In this document: in pieces, positions 1 through 64,000 of the stretch | Layout: every line of letters begins with the position of its first letter | Position numbering within the stretch: position 1 is the first letter of the stretch | From: Bufo bufo | Lineage: Eukaryota; Chordata; Amphibia; Anura; Bufonidae | Direction of reading: 5' to 3' | NCBI RefSeq assembly: GCF_905171765.1 | Contig: NC_053392.1 | Coordinates: forward strand, 450,590,722 to 450,654,721 | Length of the DNA: 64,000 bases | Made by a program: the position numbers and the translations under genes | Notes under the pieces: generated by a model | Database searches by the model: none | What the model saw: only the letters and a program-made list of their open reading frames with translations | What the model was told of the DNA's origin: nothing

Positions 1-199
1 GAATTAACCTGGGATGAGTCAGAACTTGAAAATATGACTCTTCCCTGGTCACACAAGTAAGATATGACTCTTTGCATAAAAGGCGGGAAGTACAAAAATG
101 CATAATACTTATTAAATTCGTCTGCAAATGAAATTAAAAGTGTAATTTATATGTTTAGGGTAACACAAAGAACATTTAGAAACGCTCAGTGAGGGTAGC

Positions 200-226
200 A
201 TAGTAGAGGTGACAGGTTCCCTTTAA
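200..226. repeat. Right end of a TTAA-type MITE cut by the window start
   Basis: The sequence GTGACAGGTTCCCTTTAA matches the terminal inverted repeat of the complete element at 59072-60507. The left part is upstream or too diverged to delimit. Confidence 0.5.
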
Positions 227-743
227 AAGGACTTTTGGGTCTATAACAAGTGTAAAAGCTAAAATATATTCCTATTTTATTCCCTACACTATGTCTCCCT
301 TCTGCTCTGCAGCTCTCCCTGACTAAGACTGAGCCGAACATGTGTCATCGGGTGCTATATAGCATCCGATGACTCTTTCCAGCCAGCCAATCACTTGTAA
401 TGCGAGTTGCCAACATGGCTACTGGCATTACAGTGAATGGCAGTACTTACCTGCACGTTTATTGGCTGTGTAGCAGCCAGCAAACGTGCAAAGAGGAGAC
501 TCTAGCACGGCACAGCGCGGTGTTTGGCTGAATACCGCGTGTGCTCGAGCTTCGCGTTGCTCGAGTTAAATTTTGTGTTTGGCCGAGCATGCTCACCCAA
601 CACTATTATGGGTGTTTTCGCATGCGAAGATGCCCATAATTTTATTTATTTATTTATTTTTTTGGGGAAAGTGGGGTGATTTTACGTTTTTAATTTATTT
701 ATTTTATATTTTCAAAACTTTTTTTCTTAACTTTTTTTTAAAT
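227..743. other. FH intron 2, no gene seen
   Basis: Non-coding sequence with a short hairpin at about 347-371 (CATCGGGTGCTATATAGCATCCGATG region) and a T-rich stretch at 640-740. I see no splice-flanked exon here. Confidence 0.5.
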
Positions 744-1022
744 TACTGTATTTTTCGCCCCATAAGACGCACTCCCCTTCCCCTTTCAAAATAGGGGGAA
801 AAGTGCCCCTGCGTCTTACGGGGCGAATGCTGGCAATTTACATTGCAGTCTGCGATGCTGCAGCATCGCAGACTGCGTTCTATTAGTGAGGAGGGATGAG
901 GCAGGAGGGTCTGTAGTAGGCGGGGAGAGCGGCGGGGCAGTGCTGGCACTGTACTCCGGCCCGCGGCCGCCACTCAGTATGTACTGTATTATACCTAGTG
1001 TTAATCATATTATCTAAACTGC

Positions 1023-1284
1023 GCTCCCCATCTGTACCGTACTTACCAGTACACATGTCACACTCCGTCTCCTGTAGTAAGCGCTAGCAGGCAGGCCGGG
1101 CTGCAAGCGGCCGTAACTCACTGAGGTCTCGTGCCTGCTCCGCCTACTTTATGAATGATGCAGGCGGAGCAGGCACGTGACCTCAGTGAGTTACGGCCGC
1201 TTGCAGCCCGGCCTGCCTGCTAGCTCTTACTACAGGAGACTGAGTGTGACATGTGTACCGGTAAGTACGGTACAGATGGGGAGC
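1023..1284. repeat. Long palindrome, arms of about 120 bases
   Basis: GCTCCCCATCTGTACCGTAC at the left is mirrored by GTACGGTACAGATGGGGAGC at the right. The arms continue through TGCCTGCTCCGCCT and AGGCGGAGCAGGCA around a 16-base spacer near 1153. Arm identity is high, implying a young or conversion-maintained structure. Confidence 0.85.
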
Positions 1285-1309
1285 AGGGGGAGCGCAGACA
1301 TATAGCAGT

Positions 1310-2105
1310 GTCATCCACAGATCCACTACCCCATAACAGTGCCATCGACAGATCCCCCCCCACCATCATAATGCCATCCACAGATCCCCCCCCCACCATC
1401 ATAATGCCATCCACAGATCCCCCCCCCCCACCATCATAATGCCATCCACAGATCCCCCCCCCCCACCATCATAATGCCATCCACAGATCCCACCCCACCA
1501 TCATAATGCCATCCACAGATCCCCCCACCATCATAATGCCATCCACAGATCCCCCACCATCATAATGCCATCCACAGATCCCCCCCCCCCACCATCATAA
1601 TGCCATCCACAGATCCCCCCCACCATCATAATGCCATCCACAGATCCCCCCCACCATCATAATGCCATCCACAGATCCCCCTCCACCATCATAATGCCAT
1701 CCACAGATCCCCCTCCACCATCATAATGCCATCCACAGATCCCCCCCACCATCATAATGCCATCCACAGATCCCCTCCACCATCATAATGCCATCCACAG
1801 ATCCCCCCCCCACCATCATAATGCCATCCACAGATCCCCCCCCCCACCATCATAATGCCATCCACAGATCCCCCCCCCCCCACCATCATAATGCCATCCA
1901 CAGATCCCCCCCCCCCACCATCATAATGCCATCCACAGACCCCCCCCCCCACCATCATAATGCCATCCACAGATCCCCCCCCACCATCATAATGCCATCC
2001 ACAGATCCCCCCCCCCACCATCATAATGCCATCCACAGATTTCCCCCCACCATCATAATGCCATCCACAGATCCCCCCCACCATCATAATGCCGTCCACA
2101 GATCC
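1310..2105. repeat. C-rich minisatellite, about 24 copies
   Basis: The unit is about 30-37 bases: ATGCCATCCACAGAT, then a C-run of 5 to 12, then ACCATCATA. Unit length varies with the C-run. Degenerate half-units with CATAACAGTGCCATCCACA continue to about 2200. The long open frames here are products of the repeat, not genes. Confidence 0.95.
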
Positions 2106-2328
2106 CCCCCATAACAGTGCCATCCACAAATCCCCCCCATAACAGTGCCATCCACAAATCCCCCAGCCTATAACAGTGCATCATCCACAGATCACCCATA
2201 ATAGTGTCATGCACAGAATGGCATTAGTTCAAACCCACCAAAAGAACACCTTTTGGTTAAAAAAATAATTTCTTCTTATTTTCCTCCTCAAAAACGTAGG
2301 TGCATCTTATAGGGCGAAAAATATGGTA

Positions 2329-2925
2329 CTTTTCATCAGATTGCAACTTATACAGAATAATGGAAATTGCTCCATTATTCTCTATAGAAATCACTATATA
2401 ACAGTTTAGTGCTGCCGCCTAGTGGCCTGAACTGGGATAAACGAACAATGAGCACCCGGCTCATTTTTTGAACAGGGTGCTTTCCCTGATCTCCGCTGGG
2501 GGAAGGTGCGTCTGAGCAGGAAGCCCACGCTTCCGTTTTTTAACACTCTCAGGTGCCGTAGTGACATTTGACCGAATGCCACAAGGGGGCCCACATGAAA
2601 CTATAACCGGCCCTGCCATCATGTCTGAAGATGAACTCAGTTTTGTATCTTGGGCATGTTTTATAGTTAACTTAGCAAGAAAAAAATAATCACGATTTAT
2701 AATCGATATTCATTTATAAAGTTAAAATAATTATGATTCTTTTTGTGCCATGACCGCACAGCCCTACATATTATTACTAATATGAATAATTTCTGCAATT
2801 GCTGTGTTTGCTGCTTAGCATCCCAACAGCAACAAGTGCATTCACCGAATTGTAACACTGCTCATTACTCAAAATTCACATCCAGTGTGCTTCTTTAGCT
2901 TTTACTCTCCTTTTTTCCATTTTAG
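2329..2925. other. End of FH intron 2
   Basis: Intronic sequence without recognisable coding potential. It ends in the pyrimidine tract and AG acceptor used by exon 3. A short fragment, GCTGCCGCCTAGTGGC at about 2411, looks repeat-derived. Confidence 0.5.
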
Positions 2926-58639
<55,714 letters not shown>

Positions 58640-58678
58640 TACTATTCGTATCCCAAATACTTTTGTTATATTTTTCAA

Positions 58679-58684
58679 AATAAA
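58679..58684 (+). promoter_or_regulatory. FH: Candidate FH poly(A) signal AATAAA
   Basis: A canonical AATAAA sits 39 bases after the FH stop codon. A TTAA-flanked MITE begins only 3 bases further on at 58687, so the expected cleavage zone, 10-30 bases downstream, lies inside the transposon. A longer 3' UTR using a later signal is possible; only transcript data would tell. Confidence 0.6.
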
Positions 58685-58686
58685 TA

Positions 58687-59046
58687 TTAAAGGGGTTGGC
58701 CCATCTCAGATTTTGATGGCATATCATCAGGATATGCCATCAAAGTCAAGTGCAGGTACCATCTCTGGGACCCGTTCCATCTCCTGAACAGGGCCCCTAA
58801 AGTGAAGAAGAGCATGTTCTCTCCATTCACTGCAGTGAGACTGACTAAATAGCCAAGCGAGCGTGTTCGGCTCGAAGTCACATAGTGGTGACTAAAGGGT
58901 GGTCAGGCTTGTGAGGTGCCCTCTTCTACACTTTGGGGGGGTCATTCTGGTGTTAGTTGCAGGTCAAGGCTCTGGGACCTGCACCTGACATTGATGGCAT
59001 ATCCTAGCAATATGTCATCAAAATCTGAGATGAGACAACCACTTTA
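58687..59046. mobile_element. TTAA-type MITE at the FH 3' end
   Basis: TTAAAGGGGTTGGCCCATCT at the left; TGAGATGAGACAACCACTTTAT at the right is an imperfect inverse. Inner arms ATTTTGATGGCATATC and GATGGCATATCCTAGC also pair. It starts 3 bases after AATAAA. Confidence 0.75.
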
Positions 59047-59546
59047 TTTGTCATTTCAGTTTCTGTGTGCATTAAAGGGAACCTGTCATCAACTTTATGC
59101 TGACCTTACTGAGGGCAGCATAAATTACTGACAGAAATGCTGATTTCAGTAGTGTGTCACTCATCAGCTAAAAGTAAGTTGTTGCCAAGAACCAGCATCA
59201 TAATCATTGCAGCCCAGGACTTGAAAAGAGTCAAATCTACCTGAGAAGAGTCCTGGTTATTATAATCTCCTGCTCTCCTCGCCCATCTGCTGATGATTGG
59301 CAGTTCTCTCCTAGAGAGAAAGGGAGAAAACTAGGTAGAAGCCTGTCAATCATCAGCAGGTGGGCAGGGAGAGCAAGAATTCATGAATAACCATGACTCT
59401 TCTCAGGTGGCCGTGACTCTTTTCCAGGCCCAGTCTGCATTGATTGTGATGTTGGTTCTCGGGAACAACTTACTTTTAACTTATAAATGACAGACCGCTG
59501 AAATCAACTCACCTGTCTCTACTTTATTCTGCCATTAGAATAGGTA

Positions 59547-60478
59547 AAGATAAAGAAAACTGAGCTCATAGTACCAAAAAGTAAAAATATGCTTTATTGT
59601 AACATGATAAAAAATTATGCATAGGTAAATAAACAGATAAATATGGTGCCATTAAAAAGTGAATGGGAGCAAGAAAAAGAGCGCCACCCTGGGATAGCAC
59701 ACAGGTCAAATATAGAACATATATGTATATGGATCAAATGGAAAGTGCTGGGTACGATGACCAGCCAATGACCCAAAAGCAAAGTAATGACCAAAAATAC
59801 ACAGGTGAGTCGACCGTCAGACATGCCTGCATGGCAGTGAGACAGGTGACCCCCAGACGAAGGCATGCCGAAACACGCGTTGGGGTAGCGCCATCCTGGT
59901 TGATAGAGCACACGGTCCCTCTTTGGTGAGTCCATGCTTTTTCATTACCTGCACGGCATTTGACTCAAGTGAAATAATACACCTGGTCTCTCACTGGGTT
60001 TGTTGTTCACTTTCCATACTGCATTAGCCAAACAAACCCTGTCTCACTGCCATGCAGGTATGTCTTTGACGGTCGACTCATCTGTGTATTTTTGGTCATT
60101 ACTTTGCTTTTGGGTCATTGGCTGGTCATCGTACCCAGCACTTTCCATTTGATCCATATACATATATGTTCTATATTTGACCTGTGTGCTATCCCAGGGT
60201 GGCGCTCTTTTTCTTGCTCCCATTCACTTTTTAATGGCACCATATTTATCTGTTTATTTACCTATGCATAATTTTTTATCATGTTACAATAAAGCATATT
60301 TTTACTTTTTGGTACTATGAGCTCAGTTTTCTTGTTCTTTCGCTATTATACTCGGGAGCTTGTACCGAGTTACAAATTACGGGTGTCCTTCGTGGTTGCA
60401 TTGGGTGGGCACTGTCTTCCACCCTCCCATAGGACGCCCCTGGTCTTTTCTGTTTTTGTTTTCCCATTAGAATAGGTA
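59547..60478 (+). mobile_element. Nested inverted-dimer element with 15-bp target duplication (Penelope-like?)
   Basis: Flanked by CCATTAGAATAGGTA at 59532-59546 and again at 60464-60478. The left arm (AAACTGAGCTCATAGTACCA from about 59558) is inverted at the right arm (to about 60333) over some 270 bases. The unique spacer holds CCCCCAGACGAAGG and CCGAAACACGCGTTGGGG, a hammerhead-like core. The right arm is followed by an extra tail to the duplication. Long duplication plus inverted truncated copy fits Penelope-type insertion; no protein is encoded. Confidence 0.65.
59848..59885 (+). ncRNA. Hammerhead-ribozyme-like motif
   Basis: CAGACGA stands for CUGANGA (one mismatch). GGCATGCC is a short self-complementary stem II block, then GAAACACGCGTTGGGG resembles the GAAACGCGUC block of Penelope-type ribozymes, with one extra A. 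The outer CCCC and GGGG could pair as stem I. Probably a decayed copy. Confidence 0.45.
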
Positions 60479-60507
60479 GCATAAAGTTGATGACAGGTTC
60501 CCTTTAA

Positions 60508-61070
60508 GTAATCCGAACACTCTCACTTCATCTTGTATGGTTGGAGCTCTATAAAGTATATAGTACAGTATGTACTATGCCTGAAAAGTATTATATTGAA
60601 AGATATGAATGCCTTTATAGTACATTGTTTTAGCTGTGCTCATTTTCATTTACTGTGGAGATCAATATGGCACAAGAAAAAGGATCTTAAATGGGAGCTT
60701 CTTTGATAAATAAAAAATATTTAGTCAAAAAGTTTGTACAATTCTTTCAGATTACCTTTATTTCCATGTGCATAAAGAATGTACTATGTGATCATGTCAG
60801 TCCTTTATTTGTATCAGACTGTTACAAAGTTTCCTCACAAGTTCTAAGATTTTTGAATCTTCCTTCTGTATATACACTTCAGAAAGGGTAAGCTACGTAG
60901 AGCAGTTCTCCATAGGAATGATGCAGTGGCATTTATCGTACAATAAAAACCATACACCAGTATGCACAATACATTATCCACAAAAGCAATAATTCAACAA
61001 GGCAATTACCACCCAACCAACATAGAACTGGATATCCTTAATCCAGAGACTATTTCTCAAGTTTACTTTT
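60508..61070. other. Downstream of FH, no gene seen
   Basis: AT-rich intergenic sequence without recognisable elements. Confidence 0.45.
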
Positions 61071-61464
61071 AAGTCTACTATCACACTCGCGTTTTGGTTT
61101 CCGTATGTGAGATCCGTTCAGGGCTCTCACAAGCGGTCCAAAACGGATCAGTTTGCATTCTAATGCATTCTGAATGGAAAAGGAACCGCTCAGAATGCAT
61201 CAGTTTGCATCAGTTCAGTCTCCGTTCCGCTTTGGAGACGGACACCAAAATGCTGAGCCAAACGGATCCGTCCTGGCACACAATGTAAGTCAGTGGGGAC
61301 GGATCCATTTTCACTGGCACAATCGAAAACAGATCCGTCCTCCATTGACTTTCAATGGTGTTCCAGACGCATCCGTCTTGGCTATGTTAAAGATAATGCA
61401 AACGGATCCGTTCAAACGGTTGTATTATCTGAATGGATCCGTCCATGAGTGTGAAAGTAGCCTA
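61071..61464. mobile_element. MITE of the CTACTTTCACAC family
   Basis: AAGTCTACTATCACACTCGC at the left and GAGTGTGAAAGTAGCCTA at the right, with CAAACGGATCCGT-rich inner repeats. Confidence 0.75.
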
Positions 61465-61607
61465 ACATTCACGTTAAAATTGGAAAAACCCTCCCAAAAA
61501 TTTAATTTTTTTATTGTAGATTTTAATGTCTGCAGTAAATCTTATTGGTGCACAACTCAGGGCACTATTGCATTTTAACCCCTTATTGATATAATTAAAT
61601 TTTGGCC

Positions 61608-64000
61608 TTAACCCCTTAAGGCGCCCTATTTCCCGAGTCCTTAAGGACTCAGGGCGTACCGGGACGTCCTAACTTGAAATCGGTATTCCGGCGCCCCAGG
61701 GGTTAATCAGAACGGGATTTCGGCTGAAATTATTCAGCCGGCATCCTGTGACAACGCCAGGGGGGGTCATGTGACCCCCCCCTATCGGCGATCGCCGCAA
61801 ACCGCAGGTCAATTCAGACCTGTGGTTTGCTGCGCTTTTTGCAGTTTCTGATCCCCGCAGTCCCTGACCGCGGGGTTTAGAAACCTTAGTGTCTCTCAAA
61901 CAGATTTTACACCCCCACCCCTGCATGATTTTTTGCCGGCGGGTGGTGCAGGGGGGGGGGAGGTGGGGGCGGTGCGGGAGGCAGGATCGCGATCCCCCGC
62001 CCGCCTCCCCTTGAAAATTCGTTGGTGGTCAGTGGGTATACCAGGGTGCCAGCACATTGCTGGCACCCTGGTATAAACGGCTGACATCGGTGATGCGATG
62101 TCAGACGTTTAACCCTTTCCATACAGCGGTCCGTACGGACCGCTGTATGGAAAAAGTTAACAGTAAGAGGGAGCTCCCTCTCCCATCGGGGGGCTGCAGT
62201 GCCTTTGCAGCCCCCCGATGGGGAGGGAGAGAGCCCCCCGACAGATCCCCTCCTTACCCTTCCCCGTCTGCGCAGTTCTGAGCAGACGGGGAAGGTTCCC
62301 ATGGCAACAGGACGCCTCTCAGGCATCCTGCTGTCCATGGTGCTGAACAGATCTGTGCTAAAAGGCATAGATCTGTTCAGACAAAGTGTAAAATACAGTA
62401 CAGTACAATATATATTGTACTGTACTGTATTATACAGACATCAGACCCACTGGATCTTCAAGAACCAAGTGGGTCTGGGTCAAAAAAAGAGTGAAAAAAA
62501 ATCAAAAAACACATTTATCACTGATTAAAAATGGAAAAAATTAAATTCCCTACACATGTTTGGTATCGCCGCGTCCATAACGACCTGATCTATAAAACGG
62601 TCATGTTACTTTCCACGCATGGTGAACGCCATAAAAATAAAAAAATAAAAACTATTAGGAAATTGAAATTTTGCCCACCTTACTTACCAAAAAAGGTAAT
62701 AAAAGTGATCAAAAAAGTCGCATGTACGCCAAAATAGTACCAATCAAACCGTCATCTCATCCCGCAAAAATCAAACCGTCATCTCAGACTATGGAAACAC
62801 TAAAACATGATTTTTTTTGGTTTTAAAAATGAAATCATTGTGTAAAACTTAAATAAAAAAAAGTATACATATTAGGTATCGCCGTGTCCGTATCGACCGG
62901 CTCTATAAAAATATCACATGACCTAACCCCTCAGGTGACCACCGTAAAAAAATAAAAACGGTGTAAAAAAAGCCATTTTTTGTCATCTTACGTCACAAAA
63001 AGTGTAATAGCAAGCGATCAAAAAGTCATGTGCACCCCAAAATAGTGCCAATCAAACCGTCATCTCATCCCGCAAAAAATGAGACCCTACGTAAGATAAT
63101 CGCCCAAAAAATGAAAAAACTATGGCTCTTAGACTATGGAGACACTAAAACATTTTTTTTGATTTAAAAATTAAATCATTGTGTAAAACTTACATAAATA
63201 AAAAAAATTGTATACATATTAGGTATCGCCGCGTCCGTGACAACCTGCTCTATAAAATTACCATATGATCTAACCTGTCAGATGAATGTTGTAAATAACA
63301 AAAAAAAAAACGTGCCAAAAAATCTATTTCTTGTTACGTTGCCGCACAAAAAAGTGTAATATAGAGCAACCAAAAATCATATGTACCCTAAACTAGTACC
63401 AACAAAACTGCCACCCTATCCCGTAGTTTCTAAAATGGGGTCACTTTTTTGGAGTTTCTACTCTGGGGGTGCATCAGGGGGGCTTCAAATGGGACATGGT
63501 GTCAAAAAAAACAGTCCAGCAAAATCTGCCTTCCAAAAACCGTATGGCATTCCTTTCCTTCTGCGCCCTGCCATGTGCCCGTACAGCGGTTTACGACCAC
63601 ATATGGGGTGTTTCTGTAAACTACAGAATCAGGGCCATAAATAAAGAGTTTTGTTTGGCTGTTAACCCTTGCTTTGTAATTGGAAAAAAAATATTAAAAT
63701 GGAAAATCTGCCAAAAAAGTGGAATTTTTAAATTGTATCTCTATTTTCCATTAAATCTTGTGCAACACCTAAAGGGTTAACAAAGTTTGTAAAATCAGTT
63801 TTGAATACCTTGAGGGGTGTAGTTTCTTAGATGGGGTCACTTTTATGGAGTTTCTACTCTAGGGGTGCATCAGGGGGGCTTCAAATGGGACATGGTGTCA
63901 AAAAACCAGTCCAGCAAAATCTGGCTTCCAAAAACCATACGGCGCACCTTTCCCTCTACGCCCTACTGTGTGCCCGTACAGTAGTTTACGGCCACATATG
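61608..64000. mobile_element. Large TTAA element, second copy, cut by the window end
   Basis: Starts TTAACCCCTTAAGGCGCCCT, then follows 40503-43721 closely: the CAGGTCAATTCAGACCTG hairpin, GGTGCCAGCACATTGCTGGC, CAGCGGTCCGTACGGACCGC, and the 355-base array (GGTATCGCCG at about 62562, 62877 and 63224; the first unit is shortened) and the 395-base array from about 63423. The right terminus is outside the window. Confidence 0.82.

Larger units (their letters stand above)
744..2328. mobile_element. Non-autonomous DNA transposon with TIRs, carrying a palindrome and a minisatellite
   Basis: The left end TACTGTATTTTTCGCCCCAT is matched in inverse at the right end, where GGGCGAAAAATATGGTA closes at 2328. 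The inverted repeat continues through ATAAGACGCAC. No transposase is visible. The interior is a long palindrome (1023-1284) followed by an array of C-rich repeats, so the element probably grew by internal tandem expansion. Confidence 0.7.
59072..60507. mobile_element. TTAA-flanked MITE split by a nested element
   Basis: TTAAAGGGAACCTGTCATCA at the left and TGATGACAGGTTCCCTTTAA at the right (to 60507). Inner arms (CATCAGCAGGTGGGC type) pair around 59300. The remainder is the nested insert 59547-60478. Confidence 0.85.

Noticed and set aside
1310..2105. CRISPR-like array of spaced repeats
   Set aside because: The units are contiguous without unique spacers, and the host is a vertebrate; this is a minisatellite.
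1752..2129. Long open frames on both strands with repeating GWHYDGG or DPPPTIIMPS units
   Set aside because: They are translations of the C-rich minisatellite. The repeat unit keeps frames open by chance of length; there is no start context, splice site or homology.
62057..62528. Frames of 74-153 residues near 62 kb and their twins near 41 kb
   Set aside because: They occur in both copies of the non-coding TTAA element with different frameshifts, so they are not conserved as protein.

Overview
The window is vertebrate nuclear DNA, most likely from a frog or toad with a large genome. It holds one host gene, read on the + strand: fumarate hydratase (FH). Eight coding exons are visible and match exons 3 to 10 of the vertebrate gene in length, phase and sequence. 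Exons 1-2 (transit peptide and start of the N-terminal domain) lie upstream of base 1. The joined coding part is 1266 bases (421 residues plus stop) and keeps every substrate-binding and catalytic residue expected of a class II fumarase. The exons spread over 55.7 kb; intron 5 alone is 26.9 kb. Intron 4 uses a GC-AG splice pair.

Almost everything else is transposable-element DNA packed into the introns. Intron 2 (1-2925) carries a TIR element holding a long palindrome and a C-rich minisatellite. Intron 3 (3037-6898) carries a Tc1-type transposon with an uninterrupted 356-residue transposase on the minus strand. Intron 4 (7076-9099) holds a TTAA-flanked MITE with two other MITEs nested in it. 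Intron 5 (9283-36155) is a deep nest: a decayed piggyBac-like transposase, a Penelope-like element (reverse transcriptase plus GIY-YIG endonuclease, with direct terminal repeats), a CR1-type LINE on each strand, a DD35E Tc1-type transposon, a hAT MITE, a Tc1 element split by a 2.9 kb insert, a 2.2 kb TTAA element and a solo LTR. Intron 6 (36322-49791) has another Tc1 element split by a 7.2 kb TTAA composite, then a series of MITEs. Intron 7 (49996-55221) has a second, inactivated copy of the intron 3 transposon. After the stop codon, MITEs begin 3 bases past the AATAAA signal, and the window ends inside a second copy of the large TTAA family seen in intron 6.

The frog assignment rests on the dense TTAA-flanked T2/Kolobok-like MITEs, multiple Tc1 families and Penelope-like elements. 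It is an inference, not proof. I found no prokaryotic genes, CRISPR arrays, tRNA or rRNA genes. The least explained material is the large TTAA families with internal arrays of about 355 and 395 bases, the strand-skewed block at 28.9-29.8 kb, and several decayed hammerhead-ribozyme-like motifs in or near Penelope-type sequence.
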